DNA of 64,000 nt from CAZIVP01 sp964542915 (GTDB lineage: Bacteria; Calditrichota; Calditrichia; Calditrichales; Calditrichaceae). The position numbers were made by a program, and so were the translations under genes. Location: contig CAZIVP010000017.1 of NCBI GenBank assembly GCA_964542915.1, positions 1-64,000 of the forward strand. Direction: 5' to 3'. Numbering within the stretch: position 1 is the stretch's first letter; every line of letters begins with the position of its first letter. Positions 44,030-51,395 of this stretch are shown here, in pieces. The notes beneath the pieces were generated by a model that saw nothing but the letters and a program-made list of their open reading frames with translations, had not been told where the DNA came from and did no database searches.

Positions 44030-45913
44030 TTATTTTTGTTGTTTCAAAAGAATCTCGATTTCATCCATAATATCATTCATCTTTTTCATGGCCAGGTCAA
44101 AGGGCTTTGAGGTAGTCATATCCACGCCGATATTTTTAAGAATGGGGATGGCGTAGTCCGATCCGCCGGCGCTTAAAAAATCATTCACGTATTTATCACG
44201 CATGGCTTCGCCCCCAGCATAAATCTTTTCGGAAACGGCTGTCGCCGCGCACAGGGAAGTCGCGTATTGGTAAACGTAGAAATTATAGTAGAAGTGCGGA
44301 ATGTAAGCCCATTCGATGCCGTACAGGTCGTCGATAACCGTCACGCCTTTATCATGACCGTAATAGGTTTTCAGTATGTCGATATAGATCCCGGTCAATT
44401 TAGCCCCGGTAATGGGTTCGCCCTTTTCGGCCAGTTCGTGAATACGCAGCTCGAATTCGGCAAACTGGGTTTGACGAAAGAGGGTGGTGCGGAATGTTTC
44501 CAACTGATTGCCTAAAATGGAGAGGCGTTTTTGCGGATCGTCTATCGTTTCGAGAATGTGATCGATCAGAAGCGCTTCGTTGGTGGTGGAAGCTACTTCG
44601 GCCAGGAAGATGGGATAGCCGGCGTTAATAAAATGCTGGTTTTTATTTGAAAAATAACTGTGCATGGTATGGCCCAGTTCGTGCGCCAGCGTGCTCACAT
44701 CTTCGTATTTACCGTTGTAGTTCATCAGAATGTACGGATGCACTTCATACGCCGAACCGCTGGAATAAGCGCCGGAACGTTTACCGGTATTCGGAAACAT
44801 GTCGATCCAACGATTATTAAACGCTTCGTCCAGAGTGGCGACATACTGTTTCCCCAGAGGCTGCAGGGCTTCTTTGATCAGTTTCTGCGCCTCGGCCACT
44901 TCAAATGACAGGTCTACTTTTTCCACCAGCGAGGGATACATATCGTAATAGTGCAGCTCATCCACGCCAAGCAATTGTTTGCGTAACGTCAGATAGCGAT
45001 GTAACGTGGGCAAATGTTCATGGACGCTTTCAATGAGACTGTGATAGACTTCGGTGGGAATGTTGTTGGCATCCAGTGCGCGATGCAGGCATGATTGATA
45101 GCCGCGTACGTTTTTATAGAACATATCCTTGTTGATTTGTGAAGCCAGCTGCGTACCAAATGTTCGCTCGAATTCTTTGTAGGCGCCGAAGAATTCTTCA
45201 AAGACGCGGATGCGCAAATCGCGGTCGGCGTCCGCGCGGTAAAGTGTATAAGCGGCGTCGTCCAATCGCACTTCTTTACCCCCGATATCGATTTTCGGAC
45301 GCGGCATTTCCGCGTTTTTAAAGATACCATAAATATCGTAAGGGGCGCTGCTCATGATGCCCGCTTCGGAGACGACTTTTTCCTCTTCTTTGCTGAGCGT
45401 GTGTTCCTTTTGTCGTAGCAAATCATCGAAATAGTGTTCGTAAACGCTTAAGGCGGGCTTCTCTTTTATGAACTGCTCAATAGTGGAACGATCCATTGAT
45501 AATATTTCAGGTTCGATGAAGGACGAGGCCGATCGCATGCGCGTGGCGAGCTGTCGGATCGTTTGGGTCATGGCCTGAGGCTCCGACTTCCGGGTATCCT
45601 GATCGTACAAACGCGAAGCGTAAGAGGAGAGACGGTGCAATGTTTTTTGTGTCTCCACAAAAAATTCCATGCATTCGTAAAGCCTGTCGGCGGATCGATC
45701 GAGTGTACCTTCATACTCGCCGAATTTAGAAATCTTAGTCGTCAGCGCGTCTTTCTCGTTTTGCCAGGCCGCTTTGTTCTCGTAAAGATCGCCCAGATTC
45801 CATTTGTAATGCGCGGGGATATCCTCTCGCGATTCATACGCACTATTACCGGCCTGCATGTTCTGGTTGAATAAGATGCAACACATGAGCATAACTCCAA
45901 ATAATTTTTCCAT
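44030..45913 (-). CDS. pepF: Secreted M3 family oligoendopeptidase (PepF-like)
   Basis: A zinc metallopeptidase cleaving short peptides; 627 residues. The zinc site HELGH is at residues 411-415 (STLAHELGHTMHSYFS), with the downstream glutamate in EVASTTNEALL. The PepF N-domain starts ESREDIPAHYKWNLGDLYEN. PepF is usually cytoplasmic, but here a hydrophobic leader (about 4-22, ending MQAG) suggests export to the periplasm. GAGGAAACGGAA lies before the ATG. It stands alone. Confidence 0.93.
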   Translation of the reverse strand: MEKLFGVMLMCCILFNQNMQAGNSAYESREDIPAHYKWNLGDLYENKAAWQNEKDALTTKISKFGEYEGTLDRSADRLYECMEFFVETQKTLHRLSSYASRLYDQDTRKSEPQAMTQTIRQLATRMRSASSFIEPEILSMDRSTIEQFIKEKPALSVYEHYFDDLLRQKEHTLSKEEEKVVSEAGIMSSAPYDIYGIFKNAEMPRPKIDIGGKEVRLDDAAYTLYRADADRDLRIRVFEEFFGAYKEFERTFGTQLASQINKDMFYKNVRGYQSCLHRALDANNIPTEVYHSLIESVHEHLPTLHRYLTLRKQLLGVDELHYYDMYPSLVEKVDLSFEVAEAQKLIKEALQPLGKQYVATLDEAFNNRWIDMFPNTGKRSGAYSSGSAYEVHPYILMNYNGKYEDVSTLAHELGHTMHSYFSNKNQHFINAGYPIFLAEVASTTNEALLIDHILETIDDPQKRLSILGNQLETFRTTLFRQTQFAEFELRIHELAEKGEPITGAKLTGIYIDILKTYYGHDKGVTVIDDLYGIEWAYIPHFYYNFYVYQYATSLCAATAVSEKIYAGGEAMRDKYVNDFLSAGGSDYAIPILKNIGVDMTTSKPFDLAMKKMNDIMDEIEILLKQQK

Positions 45914-46263
45914 TTCCGTTTCCTCACAGGTTTGTTGGACGCTTGTTACATTCTGCTGATTTTACCGCAAGAAGAAAAGATAACAAATTTAATCAATAAA
46001 TTCGATAGAAATTTTTGAATGGCGACGCAGGAAAACAGGAAATGTAACGAAACGGATGTCAGGTTTTGACGCCTTTAAAGTCGCATTGATAGCGCCTCTA
46101 ACGTTGGTGAAAAAGAAACCGTTCTTTAAAGATAGCGGTCTTGTTCGTGGTGTGCTATGAATGAAAGGCGATCAGGGTTGGCCTGTGAGGCGGGAATTCC
46201 GGCCGAACAGGTACATTTGTTAAGCCGGTTTTTATATGGATATGCAGGCGTTTCCTGTTAAAA
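45914..46263. other. 350-base intergenic region upstream of pepF
   Basis: Between pepF and the terminator of the SGNH lipoprotein gene, both on the minus strand. It should hold the pepF promoter, but no pair of hexamers with good spacing was convincing. No RNA gene seen. Confidence 0.5.
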
Positions 46264-46300
46264 TAAAAAAACCCGGCATCCGTTCGGGAAGCCGGGTTCG
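46264..46300 (-). terminator. Terminator after SGNH lipoprotein 1
   Basis: Minus strand ACCCGGC (46297-46291) pairs with GCCGGGT (46277-46271), followed by a T-run (46270-46265). Confidence 0.88.
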
Positions 46301-46319
46301 ATGTACAAAGAAAATTACC

Positions 46320-47768
46320 TCAATTGACAAATAGAGTCTTAACACTGTTTACATGTTGTAGTTGCGCTTCTCGCGATAGCTGCAGCGTGCCGCCGGTGTA
46401 CTGGCCGGCATAATCCGAAACCGTTAATTCAGGAATGGACAGGCTGTAAGTACTGTTGATGCTTTTAATGAATTCATTGGCCAGCAGGGCGTAACCGGCG
46501 TTGTTGGGATGTACGCCATCCAGGCTGAAGGCGGTTTTGCCCTGGGGATCGAACAATACATACTGCCCGTTAAGGCCGCTCAGGCCATTATTGTTCAGTT
46601 CCGTAAGCAGACTGTTAGCGTCGATTACCTGCGCAACAAAGTTGTCGGCCAGAGTGGTAATGGTCTGATTGAATCCTTCAATCGCGTCTTTTATGGTCGT
46701 CGCTTCGGCAGCGGTAATCGTGTAATCGCCGGGCATCGGCGTCCCGGTGGGATTCAGGCCCGACTGAATCATACCCTGCTCGAGAGCGCCTGCATTGGCC
46801 TCCGGTAAACCCATTGCAACCAGCGCTGCGGAATCCGGGATGCCTATGCCGCTCTGGTAAGCGGATAAACCGGGCAATGTGATATGTACAACGGCCTGTT
46901 CTTCCGTTAACAGCGGAATATAGAGGTTCGTATTCGGATCGAAATTGACGGGATTGAGCTCTGCATCAAAAACAACAGGTACATCGGCAGAGATGCCAAG
47001 ACCGGGGCTGTCTCTGAAAACGCCGTCCAGTGTATTCACATACGGGATATCGGTAACGTAGGGGATATTGGCCATCACGATAGCCGAATTGTCCAGGTCC
47101 TGCCTTATCTTCGTCAATATTTCCGTTAAGTTGCTCTGAAAATCCGCCTGGGAAGTGATCTGAGTTGCGTCTCCGCCGTCCAATGCGGCGCCAAGCACAT
47201 CGTTATTGCCCAGCCACAGCAATAAAAGGGAAGGTTTCAAAACGATGGCCTGCTCAATCTGTGACATACCGCCGAAAGCGGAGTTGCGCAAAACAATATC
47301 AACAAAACCGTTACCCGAATACTGGGCGCTTAAAGCGTTGAGGGCTTCGTCCAGATTGATACCCGGGATGCCGAGGTTATCATAGGGCCGGGCAAGTTGA
47401 GCATTAAGCAACAAAGTAGTCGGATCGACGGTTAAATCGTCCTGAACGATATTGCCCGAATCGTCCAGGTATTGCGGTGTTTTGCCTGCGGGATTGCCGA
47501 TGCCGGGATCGGCAATCAGGGGCTGTTCAAAAATATCCGCTTTACCCATCTGCTGAGCGACCAGATACGGATAGCTGTGCAACTGAAAATCTTCTTTCAG
47601 GCCGGAGGATTGAAAACCGGCTGTCAGGCTGTTACCTACCGCCGCCATTTTGCTGACCACGAGCTGATTTTGCTGGATATCCAAATCGGGTGCGCTGGGT
47701 TTCTCTGCCTGGCAAGCCATTAATATCAGCAGACTGCTGACGGAGAGTATCGTTAATATTTTTCTCAT
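46320..47768 (-). CDS. SGNH/GDSL-hydrolase lipoprotein 1
   Basis: 482 residues. A signal with lipobox LLILMAC (Cys19) marks an exported lipoprotein. Block I reads AAVGNSLTAGF with the nucleophile Ser47 (Asp of GDS is Asn). The oxyanion block is LLWLGNNDVLGAA, and the C-terminal dyad is FSLDGVHPNNAGYALLANEF. It is therefore probably an active esterase or lipase. AGGAG precedes the ATG. It follows the FadL-like gene by 63 bases, suggesting that hydrolysis and uptake of lipid-like compounds are linked. A second such pair lies at 56624-59293. Confidence 0.87.
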   Translation of the reverse strand: MRKILTILSVSSLLILMACQAEKPSAPDLDIQQNQLVVSKMAAVGNSLTAGFQSSGLKEDFQLHSYPYLVAQQMGKADIFEQPLIADPGIGNPAGKTPQYLDDSGNIVQDDLTVDPTTLLLNAQLARPYDNLGIPGINLDEALNALSAQYSGNGFVDIVLRNSAFGGMSQIEQAIVLKPSLLLLWLGNNDVLGAALDGGDATQITSQADFQSNLTEILTKIRQDLDNSAIVMANIPYVTDIPYVNTLDGVFRDSPGLGISADVPVVFDAELNPVNFDPNTNLYIPLLTEEQAVVHITLPGLSAYQSGIGIPDSAALVAMGLPEANAGALEQGMIQSGLNPTGTPMPGDYTITAAEATTIKDAIEGFNQTITTLADNFVAQVIDANSLLTELNNNGLSGLNGQYVLFDPQGKTAFSLDGVHPNNAGYALLANEFIKSINSTYSLSIPELTVSDYAGQYTGGTLQLSREAQLQHVNSVKTLFVN

Positions 47769-47831
47769 TGGGATTTCTCCTGGTTATGTTCGTTCATTTT
47801 CCATTCATTTGATAGCTGCGACGGCCGTGTG

Positions 47832-49094
47832 TTACAGTTGTACGCCAAAACTGAAAAAGAAGAGATTGGCGGCGGAACTGTAGGCGCCGTCGAATCCGTA
47901 TTCGTTCTGGCCTTCGCCGTCTTCAACGGTTGAACGTTCGCCAAAATCGACCAGCATATAACCAAGATCAAACTGAAATTGATTGAATGTGTAGCCCAGT
48001 CCGATGGAGTAGTCGTTGCGGTCGTTGTCGGGTAGCAACGGGCTTACCGATTCCACCGGCTGCGGGGTCTGGTCATAAATATACCCGCCGCGAACCTGCA
48101 ATTGCGGCGTCAAATCGTAATGAACGCCGACGCGTACCTGCGAACTGTTTTCGTAATGCTCCGGCACGGTCTGGTCCAGATCGGGATCGTCGAAATTAAT
48201 GACCAATTCATCAAAAACGCTCCAATTATACCACATGTAGTCCACTTCCACGCCCAGGTTCTTCATGGGTTTATAATAGACGCCAACCGAAAAAAAGTTG
48301 GGATAGGTGATGCTGGTGCTGGCTTTTTGGTCGGTTAATTTTGCCTGCGCCAGATTTTTTGCGTAGGTGTCATAAATTTCAAAAGTGGCGTCGCCGTCTT
48401 CAAATTCATTCTTTACGGAATGGCGGTATAAGAAACCGAGTCCGAGTTGTTCCGTGCGGTACATGAGGCTGGCGGAGAAACCAACGCCGATCCCCGAGTT
48501 GCCTTCGAGTTTGGATGTGCCGACTTCGTAGCCGGATGATCCTTCACTTTCGAAAAGATAGGCGCTGCGCTCCAGCAATACGCTTGAATATACCAGATCC
48601 AGGCCGCCGCCGATGCTGAAATTGTCGCTAATGCGATAGGAGACGACCGGCGAGATATAAAATGATTTGAGATCGGTATTCCGTGCAATGCCGCGCCCGG
48701 GGAAATCTTCTTCCCATTCGATACCCAAACCGAAGGGATTGGTAACGCCGATGCCCGCTGCCAGCTTGTCGTTAAACCGGTGGCTGGCGTAAATACCGAT
48801 AGGCGTGAATATATTGGATTTTGTTTCATGTTCTTCACCGGAAAAGATCGGCTCTGCGCCCACAAAATGATTGTTTGGGGAGATCAAAGTTACGCCGCCG
48901 TAAAAACGGGTGCCGTCAATAAACGAAAGCCCGGCGGGATTGTAGAATACGGTTGAAGCGTCCCAGGCCTGTGCTACCGCGGCGCCTCCAAGCGCGCTGG
49001 AACGTGCCCCGAATTCGTAAAGTCCGAAACCACCGGCCATCGAATGGCCGGCAAACATCAGCATAAAACATACACCCAGTAACGTTTTTCGCAT
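47832..49094 (-). CDS. FadL/OmpP1/TodX-family outer membrane transporter 1
   Basis: A beta-barrel channel for fatty acids or other hydrophobic compounds; 420 residues. The signal peptide (1-20) ends MAG. GGFGLYEFGARSSALGGAAV and WDASTVFYNPAGLSFIDGT form the characteristic N-terminal hatch. The barrel ends in FFFSFGVQL with the terminal aromatic-hydrophobic pattern. GGAGG lies five bases ahead of the ATG. Transcribed from the promoter at 49162-49190 and followed by the SGNH lipoprotein. Confidence 0.92.
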   Translation of the reverse strand: MRKTLLGVCFMLMFAGHSMAGGFGLYEFGARSSALGGAAVAQAWDASTVFYNPAGLSFIDGTRFYGGVTLISPNNHFVGAEPIFSGEEHETKSNIFTPIGIYASHRFNDKLAAGIGVTNPFGLGIEWEEDFPGRGIARNTDLKSFYISPVVSYRISDNFSIGGGLDLVYSSVLLERSAYLFESEGSSGYEVGTSKLEGNSGIGVGFSASLMYRTEQLGLGFLYRHSVKNEFEDGDATFEIYDTYAKNLAQAKLTDQKASTSITYPNFFSVGVYYKPMKNLGVEVDYMWYNWSVFDELVINFDDPDLDQTVPEHYENSSQVRVGVHYDLTPQLQVRGGYIYDQTPQPVESVSPLLPDNDRNDYSIGLGYTFNQFQFDLGYMLVDFGERSTVEDGEGQNEYGFDGAYSSAANLFFFSFGVQL

Positions 49095-49421
49095 AGCGCC
49101 TCCATTAAAAATTAGTGTACCAAATTGTTTGTAAATAAAAGGTTACAAGCAGAGTGTTAAGACTTTAAACAAATATCGCATAAAAGTCAAATAAAATCGA
49201 AACTTAACTCCTTATAAATTCTAATTTTAGAACTGATCGGTTTCAAAATTTTACTGCGCCTTTGGACGCGGTATAGGTAAGTTGCCGAAACATGAGGGCC
49301 GGACTTTAACCGCCGGGCGTTGCCATGCCGCCGAATGTGATTCAGAAAACAGCATTGGTAAGCCGTTCATGCCGGCATATTAAAAAGGAATGCGGTACTT
49401 CCCTTGATAACGCGACAATCG
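49095..49421. other. 327-base intergenic region between FadL 1 and GH13 genes
   Basis: Contains the FadL promoter (49162-49190). The remainder shows no gene and no strong terminator for the GH13 gene. Confidence 0.55.
49162..49190 (-). promoter_or_regulatory. Promoter of the FadL 1-SGNH 1 pair
   Basis: Minus strand TTGACT (49190-49185), 17-base spacer, TAAAGT (49167-49162), about 60 bases ahead of the FadL start. Confidence 0.65.
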
Positions 49422-50780
49422 TTACTCTGTTATGTACAAACGATAAGCCCATGGTTCGAGATTAAAGGTATGTTGCTCTTTATATCGTACCGGAATACCG
49501 CTGAATATTTCCTCATAAGGCTCGGCGAGATGTTCGGATTCGACAGCGACCTTCTGAGTTTGTGCGGACAGATTGAGCACGATAAGCGCCTTATTTTGTT
49601 GGTAAGTTCGGACAAAAATGAGGACGGCCTCTTCGTTTTCGCTTTCAATGTGTTCGTAATCTCCGCGATAGAGGGCGGCATTATTTTGGAAGGTTGTAAA
49701 TAAACGGCGATAGAAAGTATGAAAGGTATTATCACGCCATTGAATGGTATCTTTATTGAAAAATCTCAATCGCTTATTGAGTCCGGCTTCCTGGCCGCTG
49801 TAAAGCAAGGGTTTACTGTTCGGCAAAGTCGCGGTCAAAACGGCAAAAGTCTTTGCGCCCCTGCCCAGTCGTTCGAAGACCGTTCCGTTCCAGGAATTTT
49901 CATCGTGATTGGTAGTAAAGCGCATGCGAAAGGCGTTGGGAGGATAAAGGCGTCGTTCTTCCGTAAGAATGGAATCGACGGCGCGCGCGGTTCTCTGACC
50001 GGCGGCAATGTGGTTCATGGCGTAAAAGGTGCGCCAGTCATACGTCATATCGAATGCTTTTTCATGAAGATAAGCGGCTTCACCTTCGGCAAGCATAAAC
50101 ACAGGCTTAATGGCATTCAGTTTTGACCGCGCTTCTTCCCAAAAGTCGATGGGAACCATTTCGGCTACGTCGCACCGGAATCCGTCCACGCCGATATCTT
50201 CAACCCAAAACGTCATGGCCCCGAGCATGGCGTTACGCATGGCTTCGTTCTCGTAATTGAGATCGGCCACGTCGCTCCAGTCTTTGACGGGCGAGATGAT
50301 TTGACCGCTGGAATCCTGCGTGTACCACTCCGGATGTTCGTTGACCCACGGATGGTCCCAGGCCGTGTGGTTGGCCACCCAGTCCAGAATAACGTACATG
50401 CCCTGCTCGTGGATGGCATCCACAAGTTCCTTGAATGCACGCAAGTTTCCAAATTCGGGATTAATAGCGGTATAATCGCGGATCGAGTAATAACTGCCCA
50501 GTGTGCCCTTTCGATTTTCTTTTCCGATCGGCTGTACGGGCATGATCCAGAGGATGCCGGCGCCGAGCTTTTTAAGGCGCGGCAGGTGTTTCTGAAAGGC
50601 TTTAAAGGTACCCTGCGGCGTGTATTGGCGTACGTTCACTTCATATATCGTTTTATCGATGCTCCAGCGTGGATGGTTTACCACGGAGAGCGGTCGGGTG
50701 GGTTTACTGTCGTCGCAGGCAATGCAGAAGCACAGAACAATCAGGGCGAATAAGATAGAGCGTGTTCGTGCCGCAGACAT
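49422..50780 (-). CDS. GH13 alpha-amylase-family lipoprotein
   Basis: 452 residues. A lipobox LCFCIAC (Cys22, Asp at the next position) marks a lipoprotein. The TIM barrel has YVILDWVANHTAWDHPW (region I), VDGFRCDVAE with nucleophile Asp204 (region II), FMLAEGEAAY with acid Glu232 or Glu234 (region III), and TTNHDENSWNGT with Asp293 (region IV). It is thus a complete catalytic set for alpha-glucan hydrolysis or transfer, plus a short C-terminal beta domain. AAAGGAAG precedes the ATG, which lies 67 bases after the YkvA gene. Confidence 0.93.
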   Translation of the reverse strand: MSAARTRSILFALIVLCFCIACDDSKPTRPLSVVNHPRWSIDKTIYEVNVRQYTPQGTFKAFQKHLPRLKKLGAGILWIMPVQPIGKENRKGTLGSYYSIRDYTAINPEFGNLRAFKELVDAIHEQGMYVILDWVANHTAWDHPWVNEHPEWYTQDSSGQIISPVKDWSDVADLNYENEAMRNAMLGAMTFWVEDIGVDGFRCDVAEMVPIDFWEEARSKLNAIKPVFMLAEGEAAYLHEKAFDMTYDWRTFYAMNHIAAGQRTARAVDSILTEERRLYPPNAFRMRFTTNHDENSWNGTVFERLGRGAKTFAVLTATLPNSKPLLYSGQEAGLNKRLRFFNKDTIQWRDNTFHTFYRRLFTTFQNNAALYRGDYEHIESENEEAVLIFVRTYQQNKALIVLNLSAQTQKVAVESEHLAEPYEEIFSGIPVRYKEQHTFNLEPWAYRLYITE

Positions 50781-50847
50781 AGGCGCTTCCTTTCATTGGA
50801 TGGCACGGTCGATGCACACCCTGTTTTAGTCTTTAAAAGCAGATCGG

Positions 50848-51285
50848 TTAATGTTGATTAATGATGCGTTTTATTTTTTTAATCAGGCCTTCGCCGAGGA
50901 AATTATCGGCGACGGTCAGCACATTCTGGATAGAGGCCAGCACGTCGCTTTCGCCCGCCCAGTTATCATAGAGAACATCCAGGTCGTTTTGATTGATAAA
51001 ATCGTTCAGAATATAGGCTGCGATAGCCAGGTCATCCATATAGCCCACCGGTCCGAATAAAGCTTCCGGTAAAACATCGATGGGTGAGATGAAGTAGGCG
51101 ATGCCGAGCAGGAGTTTGATTTTTTTGTCGCCCGGAACCCGCTCATCCATCGACAGGCGTACCAGCAGGTGAAAAAAGTCCGGGGCCAGCAGAAGCACAT
51201 CGCCATGTTTAAAATGCCTTTTTTCAAGAAATTGTACTATTTGTTTGCGGAGCTTATAATAGAAATCCCGTTCTCTTTTTTCCAT
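50848..51285 (-). CDS. YkvA/DUF1232 family protein
   Basis: 145 residues. The DUF1232 core is clear: DKKIKLLLGIAYFISPIDVL, then PEALFGPVGYMDDLAIAAYI (about 62-105), a short hydrophobic hairpin with the SPIDxLPE and DD motifs. Biochemical role unknown for the family. GAGGATG lies before the ATG. Between the secreted lamin-tail gene and the GH13 gene on the same strand. Confidence 0.88.
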   Translation of the reverse strand: MEKRERDFYYKLRKQIVQFLEKRHFKHGDVLLLAPDFFHLLVRLSMDERVPGDKKIKLLLGIAYFISPIDVLPEALFGPVGYMDDLAIAAYILNDFINQNDLDVLYDNWAGESDVLASIQNVLTVADNFLGEGLIKKIKRIINQH

Positions 51286-51308
51286 AGATCATCCTCAATC
51301 AATTTGAT

Positions 51309-51347
51309 ACAGGGCAGCGTTCCGTGCCCTGTCCACAGAACGCTGCC
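51309..51347 (-). promoter_or_regulatory. Two mutually exclusive hairpins ahead of the YkvA gene
   Basis: GGCAGCGTTC (51313-51322) pairs with GAACGCTGCC (51338-51347). ACAGGGC (51309-51315) pairs with GCCCTGT (51326-51332). The two stems share bases, so only one can form. No T-run follows either. It lies between two minus-strand genes and could be an attenuator-like or processing element. Confidence 0.45.
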
Positions 51348-51395
51348 ATATAATCCGTATGCAAATATTTCTTTACGCCTGTTTGCCCATCGTCT

